Assembly: GCA_013298675.1 (NCBI GenBank)
Contig: JAAFIJ010000028.1
Coordinates: forward strand, 1 to 15,399
Length of the DNA: 15,399 nt
Direction: 5' to 3'
Source of the DNA: Rhodobacterales bacterium
Lineage (GTDB): Bacteria > Pseudomonadota > Alphaproteobacteria > Rhodobacterales > Rhodobacteraceae
Shown: in pieces, positions 6,966 to 14,246 of the stretch
Position numbering within the stretch: position 1 is the first letter of the stretch
Layout of the letters: each line of letters opens with the position of its first letter
Program-made: the position numbers and the translations under genes
The notes under the pieces: model-generated
Database searches by the model: none
What the model was told of the DNA's origin: nothing
What the model saw: only the letters and a program-made list of their open reading frames with translations

Positions 6966-8252
6966 ATGCGTTTGTCGGGCGAAGACCGCCGTTTCCTTTT
7001 CCTGCAAGGGCCTCATGGACCCTTCTTCAGCCGCTTGGCCAAAATGCTGCGCGCCTCGGGCGCGCAGGTATGGCGTGCAGGGTTTAACCGGGGTGACCAA
7101 GCGTTTTGGTTTGCAAACAACTATATCGCCATAAAGGATGGCCTTGACGCGTGGCCAGATACGCTGCGCCGCATCATCACTGAACATAAGATCACGGAAA
7201 TCGTCCTTTACGGGGATACGCGTCCAGTTCACGCCATCGCGGTCACCATCGCCAAAGAGCTGAACCTAACGGTGCATGTCTTTGAAGAAGGCTATTTGCG
7301 CCCCTTCTGGGTGACCTATGAACGCGGCGGTTCCAACGGCAATTCCAAACTGATGACCCTTTCCGTGCCGCAAATGCAATGCGCGCTGTCCAAACTGGAT
7401 ATGGAGCTGCCGGACGCGCCCGCGCGCTGGGGCGACATGCGCCAGCATATGTTTTGGGGCGCGATTTATCATTGGTTCGTGATGACGGGCTTTTGGGACT
7501 ATAAAAATTATCGCCCGCACCGCAGCATCACCGTGGGACAAGAGTTTTTGCTGTACTGCCGCAAATTGGTGATGATGCCCCTGCATCGCTGGGAACGCAT
7601 TCTGGCGACATTGCGCATCAAACACGGTGGCTTCCCGTATCATTTGGTCCTGCTGCAACTTGAACATGACGCCAGCTTCCAAAAGCATTCGCCCTTTTCC
7701 ACGATGACAGAGTTTCTGGCTGTGGTGATGGAGGGATTTGCCAAGGGTGCGGCGCCGCACCACCACATCGTCTTTAAGGCGCATCCATTGGAAGACGGTC
7801 GCGTGCCAGTGGCGCGCGAGATCAAACGCCTTGCCCAAGAACAGGGCGTCGCAGACCGGGTCCATTTTGTGCGCGGCGGCAAGTTGGCAGCCTTGCTCAA
7901 TCACGCGCGAAGTGCGGTCACGGTAAACTCTACTGCCGCACAACAGGCATTGTGGCGCGGATTGCCGCTAAAAACCTTTGGTGCAGCCGTTTATGCCAAA
8001 CCCGAATTTGTCTCGGTGCAAAGCCTGCCTGATTTTTTCAGCCATCCCACACGCCCTGACAGCCGCGCTTATCGCGATTATCGCCACTATTTGCTTGAAT
8101 CGAGCCAGGTGCCAGGTGGGTTCTATTCCTCTCTTGGCCGGCGCGAATTACTGCGTCAGGTCGTGGATATGATGCTGCAAACCGAAGATCCCTATGATGC
8201 GCTAAGCGCAGGAAACGCGGCCCCACGGCAACAGTTGCGGGTTGTTAAGTGA
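6966..8252 (+). CDS. kpsS: capsular polysaccharide biosynthesis protein KpsS-like (beta-Kdo transferase)
   Basis: 428 residues, in the size range of KpsS/LipB proteins. In ABC-transporter-dependent capsule systems KpsS adds the first beta-Kdo residue to a lyso-phosphatidylglycerol anchor at the cytoplasmic face, and KpsC extends it. Visible family signs are FLFLQGPHGPFFSRLA near the N terminus (10-25), YGDTRP (82-87), VHVFEEGYLRPFWVTYERGG (103-122), FKAHPLEDGR with His273, and TVNSTAAQQALWRGLP (about 319-334). The start at 6966 has AGGG 7 bp upstream. It is divergent from riboflavin synthase and is followed 100 bp later by the export lipoprotein and kpsC. I am sure of the family; the exact acceptor in this organism is inferred. 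Confidence 0.87.
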   Translation: MRLSGEDRRFLFLQGPHGPFFSRLAKMLRASGAQVWRAGFNRGDQAFWFANNYIAIKDGLDAWPDTLRRIITEHKITEIVLYGDTRPVHAIAVTIAKELNLTVHVFEEGYLRPFWVTYERGGSNGNSKLMTLSVPQMQCALSKLDMELPDAPARWGDMRQHMFWGAIYHWFVMTGFWDYKNYRPHRSITVGQEFLLYCRKLVMMPLHRWERILATLRIKHGGFPYHLVLLQLEHDASFQKHSPFSTMTEFLAVVMEGFAKGAAPHHHIVFKAHPLEDGRVPVAREIKRLAQEQGVADRVHFVRGGKLAALLNHARSAVTVNSTAAQQALWRGLPLKTFGAAVYAKPEFVSVQSLPDFFSHPTRPDSRAYRDYRHYLLESSQVPGGFYSSLGRRELLRQVVDMMLQTEDPYDALSAGNAAPRQQLRVVK

Positions 8253-8337
8253 ACAAATCGAAACAATAAAGCAATCGGTACTGGCATTTTCGCCATTCTT
8301 TGGGTAGTTTGTAAAAAAACTTGAGGCAAATCCACCT

Positions 8338-8355
8338 AAAGGAGCCCGGGCAGTG
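8338..8355 (+). promoter_or_regulatory. Shine-Dalgarno site fixing a GTG start for the export lipoprotein
   Basis: AAAGGAG at 8338-8344 lies 8 bp before GTG at 8353-8355. Starting there places a complete lipoprotein signal peptide at the N terminus. It is the strongest ribosome binding site in the capsule block and supports GTG over later alternatives. Confidence 0.7.
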
Positions 8356-9492
8356 CAGAAAAATTTGACAGGAGGGGTGAAAACCCTTGCCGTTTTGGCG
8401 CTTGTTTGCGCCGTTGGCGCGTGCGGCCTTCCAAGGTCTGGTCCCAACAAAGCAGAAATATACAAAGGATCGGTCCTAAAAGAAGGCGACGCCTTTATCG
8501 TGTCGGTCAATTCACGGGTGACCCGCGCGACTTCAGTGGTTCCGGCCTATGGCTTTTCTTCTAATTTCCGCAATGCGGGGGTTATCGGTTCGGACAGCAT
8601 CGCGCCCGGAGATATTTTGGGTTTGACGATCTTTGAAAACGTCAAGGATGATCCACTGTTGGGCAACACCGGCCAGCGGGTATCGACCTTGACCGAAATT
8701 CAAGTCGGCGGAGACGGGATGATTTTCGTCCCCTACGCAGGCAAGATCAAAGCGGCAGGGCAATCGCCTGACGGTCTGCGCCGGATTATCACCAAAAAGC
8801 TGGATACTCAAACGCCGGACCCACAGGTTTCGGTGCAGCGCGTGGCGGGCGACGGATCGACGGTCAGCGTATCCGGCTTTGCCGGTGCCCAAGGGATCTT
8901 TGCGATTGAGCGCCCGACGCGCACTTTGACCGCAATGCTCGCCCATGCAGGTGGCGTTTCGATTGAACCTGAGACCGCGATCATTCGGGTGACGCGCGGC
9001 GGGCAAACGGGTCAGATTTGGGTGCAAGATCTCTACGCAAACCCCGGTTTGGACATTGCCTTGCGCCCCGGCGACAAAATCGTGGTGGAACGGGATGACC
9101 GGGCCTTTACCGCACTTGGCGCGACGGGTGCTCAAAACCGCGTGACGTTTATCAGCCAGACACTTTCTGCCATTGAGGCAATTGCGATTGTTGGCGGGCT
9201 GAACACTGCGTCGGCCGACCCGACTGGCGTGTTTGTCTTCCGCAATGAACCCGCAGAGATTGCGAATGCCGTCTTGGGTCGCACCGACCTGACCGGCGAT
9301 CAGCGTATGGTCTATGTCTTGGACCTGACGCAGCCGACGGGCATGTTCGAAGCTCGCGACTTTGCGATCCGTGATGGCGACACAGTCTACGTCACCGAAG
9401 CACCATTTGTTCAATGGAACAAAACCCTGTCTGCGATCACAGGGACATCGGGTGCTGCCGCATCGTTGGGTAACGTTGCTTCGGGTGGTTGA
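8353..9492 (+). CDS. outer-membrane polysaccharide export lipoprotein (Wza/KpsD/CtrA type)
   Basis: 379 residues from a GTG start. The N terminus (QKNLTGGVK then TLAVLALVCAVGAC) is a lipoprotein signal peptide with lipobox VGA-Cys24, so the mature protein is expected to be lipid-anchored and sent to the outer membrane. Next comes a polysaccharide-export domain with the typical IAPGDILGLTIFENV, GGDGMIFVPYAGKIKAAG and VSVQRVAGDGSTVSVSG stretches, followed by SLBB-type beta-grasp repeats (for example LRPGDKIVVERDDR and later FAIRDGDTVYVTEAP near 335-350). Such proteins multimerise into the exit channel for capsule or exopolysaccharide. It lies between kpsS and kpsC, which points to a group 2/3-like capsule. 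The permease, ATPase and adaptor partners are not in view. Confidence 0.9.
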   Translation: MQKNLTGGVKTLAVLALVCAVGACGLPRSGPNKAEIYKGSVLKEGDAFIVSVNSRVTRATSVVPAYGFSSNFRNAGVIGSDSIAPGDILGLTIFENVKDDPLLGNTGQRVSTLTEIQVGGDGMIFVPYAGKIKAAGQSPDGLRRIITKKLDTQTPDPQVSVQRVAGDGSTVSVSGFAGAQGIFAIERPTRTLTAMLAHAGGVSIEPETAIIRVTRGGQTGQIWVQDLYANPGLDIALRPGDKIVVERDDRAFTALGATGAQNRVTFISQTLSAIEAIAIVGGLNTASADPTGVFVFRNEPAEIANAVLGRTDLTGDQRMVYVLDLTQPTGMFEARDFAIRDGDTVYVTEAPFVQWNKTLSAITGTSGAAASLGNVASGG

Positions 9493-9499
9493 TCGTTAA

Positions 9500-11557
9500 G
9501 TGATTGATTACAAAGTCATGGAGAAGGCCGCCGAGGGAAACCCTCAGCGGCTTTTTTTCTACAATGGCGGTTTCTGGTCGCAAAATGGTCTGCGTCAAGT
9601 ATTGGTCGCGGCGGGATATACGTTGCACGTAGGGGTGCCGGCACAAACGGACGCGGTCGTCGTTTGGGGGCACTCGCCAACGGCGTTGCGCGGGGAGAGG
9701 ATGGCTCGGGCAAAGGGTGTGCCGCTGATCCGCGTTGAAGATGCGTTCCTGCGGTCGATCTTTCCCGGCCGCAAAGGCGAGGCCCCTCTTGGTGTGCTGA
9801 TTGATGATGATGCAGTCCACTATGACAGCAGCCACCCGTCGGCGTTAGAGCAGTTGCTGGCACATCACCCCTTAGACGATTCGAACCTTTTGCAGCGTGC
9901 GCGCGATGGCATCAGCCGGATTCAGTCGCTTGATCTGTCAAAATACAACTTTCATGATCCTAATGTCGCTTTGCCAGCGCCCGGCTATGTCTTGGTGATT
10001 GACCAGACCAAAGGCGATGCATCGATCCCATATTCAGGCGCCAGCGCGCAGAGTTTTCAAGATATGCTCGGCGCGGCGATGGAGGAACACCCTGGCAAAC
10101 GTATCGTCATCAAGACCCATCCCGAGGCAAACCTTGGTTTGCGCCAAGGCCATTTCGGGGAGAGGGACGCAAGCGCATTGGTGACGCTTTTGCAAGACAA
10201 TGTGTCCCCATGGGGCCTGCTATCCGGGGCCATCGCGGTTTATACTGTTTCGTCGCAAATGGGGTTTGAGGCGATCCTCGCCGGCCACCGCCCACGGGTT
10301 TTTGGCCAACCTTTTTATGCAGGTTGGGGGCTAAGTGCAGATGAGGTTCCCGTCGCGCGCCGCCAGCGCAAGCTGACCAAGACACAACTGTTTGCCGCAG
10401 CGATGATCCTGGCACCCGTTTGGTTCGATCCCGTGCGCAAGTGCCGTTGCAGTTTTGAAGACGCGTTGCATCACCTTGAGGCCCGCGTTCGCGCCTTTCG
10501 TGAAGACGCGCCCGGATATGTGGCGACAGGAATGCGTTTGTGGAAACGTCGCTGGCTGCAAAAGTTTTACGGTCAGCGCCGGGCCATCATTTTTGCGGAT
10601 CCGCCCGGCAGGGCCGTCGATATCTCTGGGGCAAAAGCGCGACCTCTGTTGATTTGGGGCCACAAACCCATTGCGGCAAGTAAGTCCGTCCAGCACGTCG
10701 AAGACGGGTTCCTCAGATCGCGCGGGTTGGGGGCAAATTTGGTGCCGCCGCTCAGTTTGGTCAAAGATGACTTGGGACTGTATTATGACCCGAGCCGCGA
10801 AAGCAGGTTGGAGCGGATGATTCAATCCCCGTTACCTGCTGGTGGCAAAGCGCGGGCAGAACGGTTGCGCGCGCAGATCATCGCGGCGGGTGTCAGTAAG
10901 TATAACCTTGACGCCTCTCCGCTGCCACCATTTGCCCCCGGCAAGTGCATTTTGGTCCCCGGACAGGTTGAAGATGATGCGTCCATCCTTTTGGGGACGG
11001 TTCAGGTGTGCACCAATTTGGAACTTCTAAAAACTGTCCGCGCGCAAAACCCGCAGGCAGTCGTTGTCTATAAACCCCACCCTGATGTCGAGGCTGGACT
11101 GCGCCCGGGTGCAATTGACCCACAGCTTTTGCAAGGGCTTGCAGATCATATCGCCATAAATGCGGACCCTATCGCCTTGATCCAAGCCTGCGACGAGGTT
11201 TGGACCATGACCTCTTTGCTCGGCTTTGAGGCGCTTTTGCGCGATAAGCCGGTGGTTTGTCTCGGCGCACCTTTCTACGCCGGTTGGGGGCTGACCAAAG
11301 ATCTTGGAAGTGTTCCCACCCGGCGCCGTTTCGCACCCGATGGCCACCCCTTGCCGCGGCCAGAATTGGCATCATTGATCTATGCAACCCTGATCGCCTA
11401 TCCGCGCTATTTCGATCCGATAACGCGCGCACCCTGCCCCCCAGAATCCATTCTGTATCGGTTGACAGAGGGCAAGCTTTCGCCCCAACCCCTGCCCTTG
11501 CGCCTTTTGGCGAAATTGCAGGGTCGACTTTCAACTTATGCGCATCTTTGGCGCTAG
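9500..11557 (+). CDS. kpsC: capsular polysaccharide beta-Kdo transferase KpsC-like, two tandem modules
   Basis: 685 residues if begun at GTG 9500, or 679 from ATG 9518; neither has a good ribosome binding site, so the start is uncertain. KpsC elongates the beta-Kdo linker that joins capsule to its lipid anchor. The protein is an internal duplication. Module 1 has RVEDAFLRS (about 80), LDLSKYNFHDP, VIDQTKGDAS, IVIKTHPEA and SSQMGFEAILAG (about 251) with FGQPFYAGWGL (about 270). Module 2 repeats it as HVEDGFLRSRGLG (about 400), VSKYNLD, LVPGQVEDDAS (about 486), VYKPHPDVEAG (about 523) and TSLLGFEALL (about 571) with FYAGWGL (about 592). The N-terminal RLFFYNGGFWSQ corresponds to the start of the enterobacterial protein. 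The first codons overlap a strong terminator-like hairpin. It begins 7 bp after the export lipoprotein gene. Confidence 0.92.
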   Translation: MIDYKVMEKAAEGNPQRLFFYNGGFWSQNGLRQVLVAAGYTLHVGVPAQTDAVVVWGHSPTALRGERMARAKGVPLIRVEDAFLRSIFPGRKGEAPLGVLIDDDAVHYDSSHPSALEQLLAHHPLDDSNLLQRARDGISRIQSLDLSKYNFHDPNVALPAPGYVLVIDQTKGDASIPYSGASAQSFQDMLGAAMEEHPGKRIVIKTHPEANLGLRQGHFGERDASALVTLLQDNVSPWGLLSGAIAVYTVSSQMGFEAILAGHRPRVFGQPFYAGWGLSADEVPVARRQRKLTKTQLFAAAMILAPVWFDPVRKCRCSFEDALHHLEARVRAFREDAPGYVATGMRLWKRRWLQKFYGQRRAIIFADPPGRAVDISGAKARPLLIWGHKPIAASKSVQHVEDGFLRSRGLGANLVPPLSLVKDDLGLYYDPSRESRLERMIQSPLPAGGKARAERLRAQIIAAGVSKYNLDASPLPPFAPGKCILVPGQVEDDASILLGTVQVCTNLELLKTVRAQNPQAVVVYKPHPDVEAGLRPGAIDPQLLQGLADHIAINADPIALIQACDEVWTMTSLLGFEALLRDKPVVCLGAPFYAGWGLTKDLGSVPTRRRFAPDGHPLPRPELASLIYATLIAYPRYFDPITRAPCPPESILYRLTEGKLSPQPLPLRLLAKLQGRLSTYAHLWR
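9524..9558 (+). terminator. strong intrinsic-terminator hairpin inside the 5' end of kpsC
   Basis: GCCGCCGAGGG (9527-9537), an AAA loop (9538-9540) and CCCTCAGCGGC (9541-9551) pair over 11 bp with one C/A mismatch (9532/9546). Seven Ts follow at 9552-9558, and AAG at 9524-9526 can extend the stem into the T-run. It lies 34 bp after the export lipoprotein stop, an ideal terminator position, yet it also falls in codons 9-20 of kpsC. The next in-frame ATG or GTG after it is the GTG at 9635, which would remove the conserved FFYNGGFW segment, so kpsC must start upstream of it. It may attenuate kpsC expression. Confidence 0.65.
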
Positions 11558-11575
11558 GTCATGCCTTGTAAGGCC

Positions 11576-12073
11576 CTAATAAATATAGCGGATCTGTTCG
11601 GTCCAATACCGCTCCATTCGCTTTAGCGACTGGTTCATATGCTCCAGTGCGGCAGTGTCGACAAGTCCACGCTTGGCCAAACCTTCGGCATGTTTGCCGA
11701 AGAGTTCAGACAACATTCCCCGTACTCTGCGCCCTTTTTCGGTCAGGCGGACGCGCACCGACCTTCGGTCAATATCGGAACGTTGATGGTGCATGTACCC
11801 AAGCTCAACCAGCTTTTTCAAATTGTAGCTGACGTTTGACCCTTGGTAATAGCCACGAGATTTCAACTCACCCGCGGTGACTTCATTTTCACCAATATTG
11901 AACAAAAGGAGGGCCTGAACAGAGTTGATTTCCAAAATCGCAACCCGCTCAAACTCATCCTTGATCACATCCAGCAACAGACGATGAAGCCGCTCCACCA
12001 GCGCCAGATTTTCGAGATACTCAGCCATCAGGGCGCGTTCAGACCCATCAAGCAACGGCGAATGAATTGTCAT
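11576..12073 (-). CDS. MarR-family winged-helix regulator (LdtR-like)
   Basis: 165 residues. The DNA-binding part is seen as VTAGELKSRGYYQGSNVSYN (65-84) for the recognition region and QRSDIDRRSVRVRLTEKG (97-114) for the wing. The flanking N- and C-terminal helices (20-60 and 118-163) would form the dimerisation bundle. The GYYQGSNVSYNLKKLVELGY block strongly recalls LdtR-type MarR proteins of alphaproteobacteria, which have been linked to cell-envelope (L,D-transpeptidase) control; that assignment is from memory and moderate. The ATG at 12073 has AGAGG 6 bp upstream. It lies 88 bp downstream of sdhE on the same strand and converges on kpsC with only 18 bp between stops. Any role in capsule control is inference from proximity. 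Confidence 0.83.
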   Translation of the reverse strand: MTIHSPLLDGSERALMAEYLENLALVERLHRLLLDVIKDEFERVAILEINSVQALLLFNIGENEVTAGELKSRGYYQGSNVSYNLKKLVELGYMHHQRSDIDRRSVRVRLTEKGRRVRGMLSELFGKHAEGLAKRGLVDTAALEHMNQSLKRMERYWTEQIRYIY

Positions 12074-12161
12074 GTCCTACCTCTGCATAAACAATTTCTG
12101 GGTACAGATTCGGCACAAAACGCAAACATAAGGTAAACTATCCACGATTTTTGCGGAAATA

Positions 12162-12431
12162 TTAGCGTCCCAACAGTCTATTTCGGGCAAAGATCCCAAT
12201 TTCAGCGATCAAATCGGCCAATTCTTCAGGCGCGTCCGCTTGGCCCAGCACCCAAGGCAACAGGTCTTGATCATTTTCGTCCAGCATCCGATCATAGATC
12301 AAAAGCCGGGCTTCGGACATATTGGCCAGATTTGCATCGGCAAAAGGGCCAAGAACCAAGTCCATTTCTTTGGTCCCCCGCCGCCAGCTGCGCATTGTCA
12401 TGCGCTTTCGTCGCGCCTCCGGCGTTTCCAT
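12162..12431 (-). CDS. sdhE: succinate dehydrogenase assembly factor SdhE (FAD assembly factor 2)
   Basis: 89 residues, matching the small SdhE/Sdh5/YgfY family (DUF339), which promotes covalent flavin attachment to SdhA in the cytoplasm. The diagnostic RGxxE motif is present as RGTKE (18-22). It is followed by the helical MSEARLLIYDRMLDENDQDL and the acidic LPWVLGQ region typical of the five-helix fold. A longer open frame runs to 12692, but the ATG at 12431 fits the family length, has AAGGGA about 8 bp upstream, and avoids overlapping the divergent aminotransferase gene. It is followed by the MarR-like gene on the same strand. Confidence 0.92.
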   Translation of the reverse strand: METPEARRKRMTMRSWRRGTKEMDLVLGPFADANLANMSEARLLIYDRMLDENDQDLLPWVLGQADAPEELADLIAEIGIFARNRLLGR

Positions 12432-12443
12432 GATTTGTGTCCC

Positions 12444-12472
12444 TTGATCCCTATTGCCGCAAAGCCTAGAAC
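12444..12472 (+). promoter_or_regulatory. candidate promoter for the aminotransferase gene
   Basis: TTGATC (12444-12449) and TAGAAC (12467-12472), each 4 of 6 to consensus, are separated by exactly 17 bp in the 76-bp gap between divergent sdhE and the aminotransferase gene. The predicted leader would be about 30 nt, ending in GGAG (12498-12501) 6 bp before the ATG. Pattern match only. Confidence 0.35.
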
Positions 12473-12507
12473 ACGCTGCATCGCCTGACCAGTCCTTGGA
12501 GCATTTA

Positions 12508-13710
12508 ATGGCCTTCTTGTCTGATACCCTCGCCCGCGTCAAACCGTCGCCGACGATTGCCGTGACCACCAAAGCGGCGGAACTCAAGGCCGCCGGACGT
12601 GATGTGATTGGGTTGGGTGCAGGCGAGCCAGATTTTGACACGCCTATCAACATCCGCGAGGCTGCCAAGCGCGCGATTGACGCGGGGCACACCCGCTATA
12701 CGCCCGTGGATGGTATCCCGCAGTTGAAAAAGGCGATTTGCGCCAAGTTTCTGGCCGAAAACGGCCTGACCTATGCGCCCAACCAAATCAGCGTCGGCAC
12801 GGGCGGCAAACAGATCTTGTATAACGCGCTGATGGCGACCTGTAATCCGGGGGACGAAGTGATCATCCCCGCGCCCTATTGGGTGAGCTATCCTGATATG
12901 GTCGAACTTGCTGGCGGCACGCCGGTGCCAGTTGTGGCGACCATTGCAACTGATTTCAAACTGACGCCCGCACAGTTAGAGGCGGCGATCACGCCCAAGA
13001 CGAAGTGGTTCATCTTTAACTCGCCATCAAACCCGACAGGCGCTGGCTATACCCGCGCCGAATTGCGGGCCTTGTGCGACGTGTTGTTGCGCCATCCGCA
13101 TGTCTGGATCATGTCGGACGATATGTATGAACATCTGGTCTTTGACGACTTTGAATTCACCACTCCTGCGCAGATCGAACCTGCGCTTTATGATCGTACA
13201 CTAACTTGCAATGGCGTTTCAAAGTCTTATGCGATGACAGGGTGGCGCATCGGCTATGCAGGCGGGCCTGTGCATCTTATCAAGGCTATGGGCACGATCC
13301 AAAGCCAATCCACTTCTAACCCCTGCTCAGTGTCGCAATACGCAGCACTTGAGGCCCTGACTGGTCCGCAAGACTTTCTCGCGCCAAACCGCAAGCTGTT
13401 TGAACGGCGCCGGGATTTGGTGGTGGCCATGTTAAACGCAGCCCCCGGTCTGACCTGCCCCAAACCCGAAGGAGCGTTCTATGTGTACCCCGACATTGCG
13501 GGCTGCATCGGGAAAACCAGCGTCGCGGGCACCAAGATCACCAATGACGAGGTGTTTGCCACCGCTCTGCTGGAAGAAACCGGCGTCGCAGTGGTGTTCG
13601 GCGCGGCCTTCGGGCTATCGCCCAACTTCCGCGTCAGCTACGCTACGTCGGATGAAATTCTTCGCGAAGCCTGCACGCGCATCCAGACCTTTTGTGCAGC
13701 TTTACGGTAA
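12508..13710 (+). CDS. PLP-dependent aspartate/aromatic aminotransferase (class I, subgroup Ib type)
   Basis: 400 residues from the ATG at 12508 (GGAG 6 bp upstream; an upstream in-frame start at 12454 adds unconserved sequence). Fold type I aminotransferase: GLGAGEPDFDTP (35-46), TPVDGIPQLKKAI (65-77), GGKQILYNA (99-107), the NSPSNPTG loop (171-178), DDMYEHL (204-210, with the PLP-ring Asp and Tyr) and SKSYAMTGWRIGY (238-250). Lys239 is the Schiff-base lysine, and the C-terminal NFRVSYATS carries the substrate-carboxylate Arg. It would interconvert aspartate or another amino acid with 2-oxoglutarate and glutamate. Subgroup Ib enzymes can also accept prephenate or aromatic substrates, so the precise symbol (aspC, aatA) is left open. 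It is followed closely by a small conserved gene. Confidence 0.93.
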   Translation: MAFLSDTLARVKPSPTIAVTTKAAELKAAGRDVIGLGAGEPDFDTPINIREAAKRAIDAGHTRYTPVDGIPQLKKAICAKFLAENGLTYAPNQISVGTGGKQILYNALMATCNPGDEVIIPAPYWVSYPDMVELAGGTPVPVVATIATDFKLTPAQLEAAITPKTKWFIFNSPSNPTGAGYTRAELRALCDVLLRHPHVWIMSDDMYEHLVFDDFEFTTPAQIEPALYDRTLTCNGVSKSYAMTGWRIGYAGGPVHLIKAMGTIQSQSTSNPCSVSQYAALEALTGPQDFLAPNRKLFERRRDLVVAMLNAAPGLTCPKPEGAFYVYPDIAGCIGKTSVAGTKITNDEVFATALLEETGVAVVFGAAFGLSPNFRVSYATSDEILREACTRIQTFCAALR

Positions 13711-13718
13711 GGAGTGCG

Positions 13719-14138
13719 ATGTCAGCGAACCTTCCTGATTATTACTTCCGCATCCGCGAAAACGGCGCTGCGGTGTTTCGTGTTGATACCGAAAACCGTC
13801 AACGCCGTATCGACATGGAAGAGATTGCCACGGTTAACGTCAAGAATGGCAACATCAAATCGCATGGTGAACGTAAGCTGACTGCCGAAGAACAGGCGCT
13901 GATCAAACAGTGGATCGAAAAGCGCCAAGCAGTCCTAGCCGCGCGCGACGTCGATGACATTTTGCGCGCGGTTGACCATATGAACCTTGTGACCCAGTGG
14001 GTGCAATCCAAGGCAGACGATGCCCAAATCGACGAAGTTGCTGACGTTTTGTTGATGGCGATGCATGATTTGCGTTCGGTTTTGGTTCGCAAAAAGGCCG
14101 AGCGATTGATGGCGGATTCCCCCGAAACCAACGACTAA
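13719..14138 (+). CDS. conserved protein of unknown function, 139 aa
   Basis: Starts at ATG 13719, preceded by AAGGAG that overlaps the aminotransferase stop (TAA 13708-13710), so the two genes form a tight pair. An upstream in-frame start at 13692 would overlap the aminotransferase and is less likely. The protein is soluble, with no signal peptide or membrane segment. An N-terminal strand-rich part (DYYFRIRENGAAVFRVDTEN, residues 7-26, then RRIDMEEIATVNVKNGNI) is followed by a charged helical part (from about residue 55) with LRAVDHMNLVTQW and AMHDLRSVLVRKKAERL. I recall similar conserved proteins in Rhodobacteraceae but know of no function, and I see no catalytic motif. Confidence 0.8.
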   Translation: MSANLPDYYFRIRENGAAVFRVDTENRQRRIDMEEIATVNVKNGNIKSHGERKLTAEEQALIKQWIEKRQAVLAARDVDDILRAVDHMNLVTQWVQSKADDAQIDEVADVLLMAMHDLRSVLVRKKAERLMADSPETND

Positions 14139-14178
14139 CCATTGTGACTTGCCGCTTAGGTCACTTTGCGCCCCTCGC

Positions 14179-14220
14179 AAAAAACAAAGCGCGGCACCAT
14201 TTCTGACGCCGCACTTTGTT
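14179..14220 (-). terminator. intrinsic terminator behind the APC permease gene (possibly bidirectional)
   Basis: AACAAAGCGCGGC (14183-14195) and GCCGCACTTTGTT (14208-14220) form a 13-bp stem with one C/A mismatch around a 12-nt loop. On the minus strand the stem is followed by a run of Ts (A-run 14179-14184 on the plus strand), the classic form for ending the permease transcript about 27 bp after its stop. On the plus strand the downstream T-run is weak (AATCTTCC), so it may serve the upstream plus-strand pair only partly. Confidence 0.75.
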
Positions 14221-14246
14221 AATCTTCCTTGGATAACACGGCCGAT

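Noticed and set aside
7266..7943. 225-codon minus-strand open frame
   Set aside because: It lies wholly antisense to kpsS, is rich in His and Cys in a shadow-frame pattern, has no ribosome binding site and resembles no family.
8533..9414. 293-codon minus-strand open frame
   Set aside because: It is antisense to the export lipoprotein gene, which has a clear signal peptide and domain motifs; the minus frame is compositionally a shadow.
12432..12692. Extended SdhE N terminus
   Set aside because: The extension runs antisense over the aminotransferase start, and the family is about 80-95 residues; the ATG at 12431 has a good ribosome binding site.
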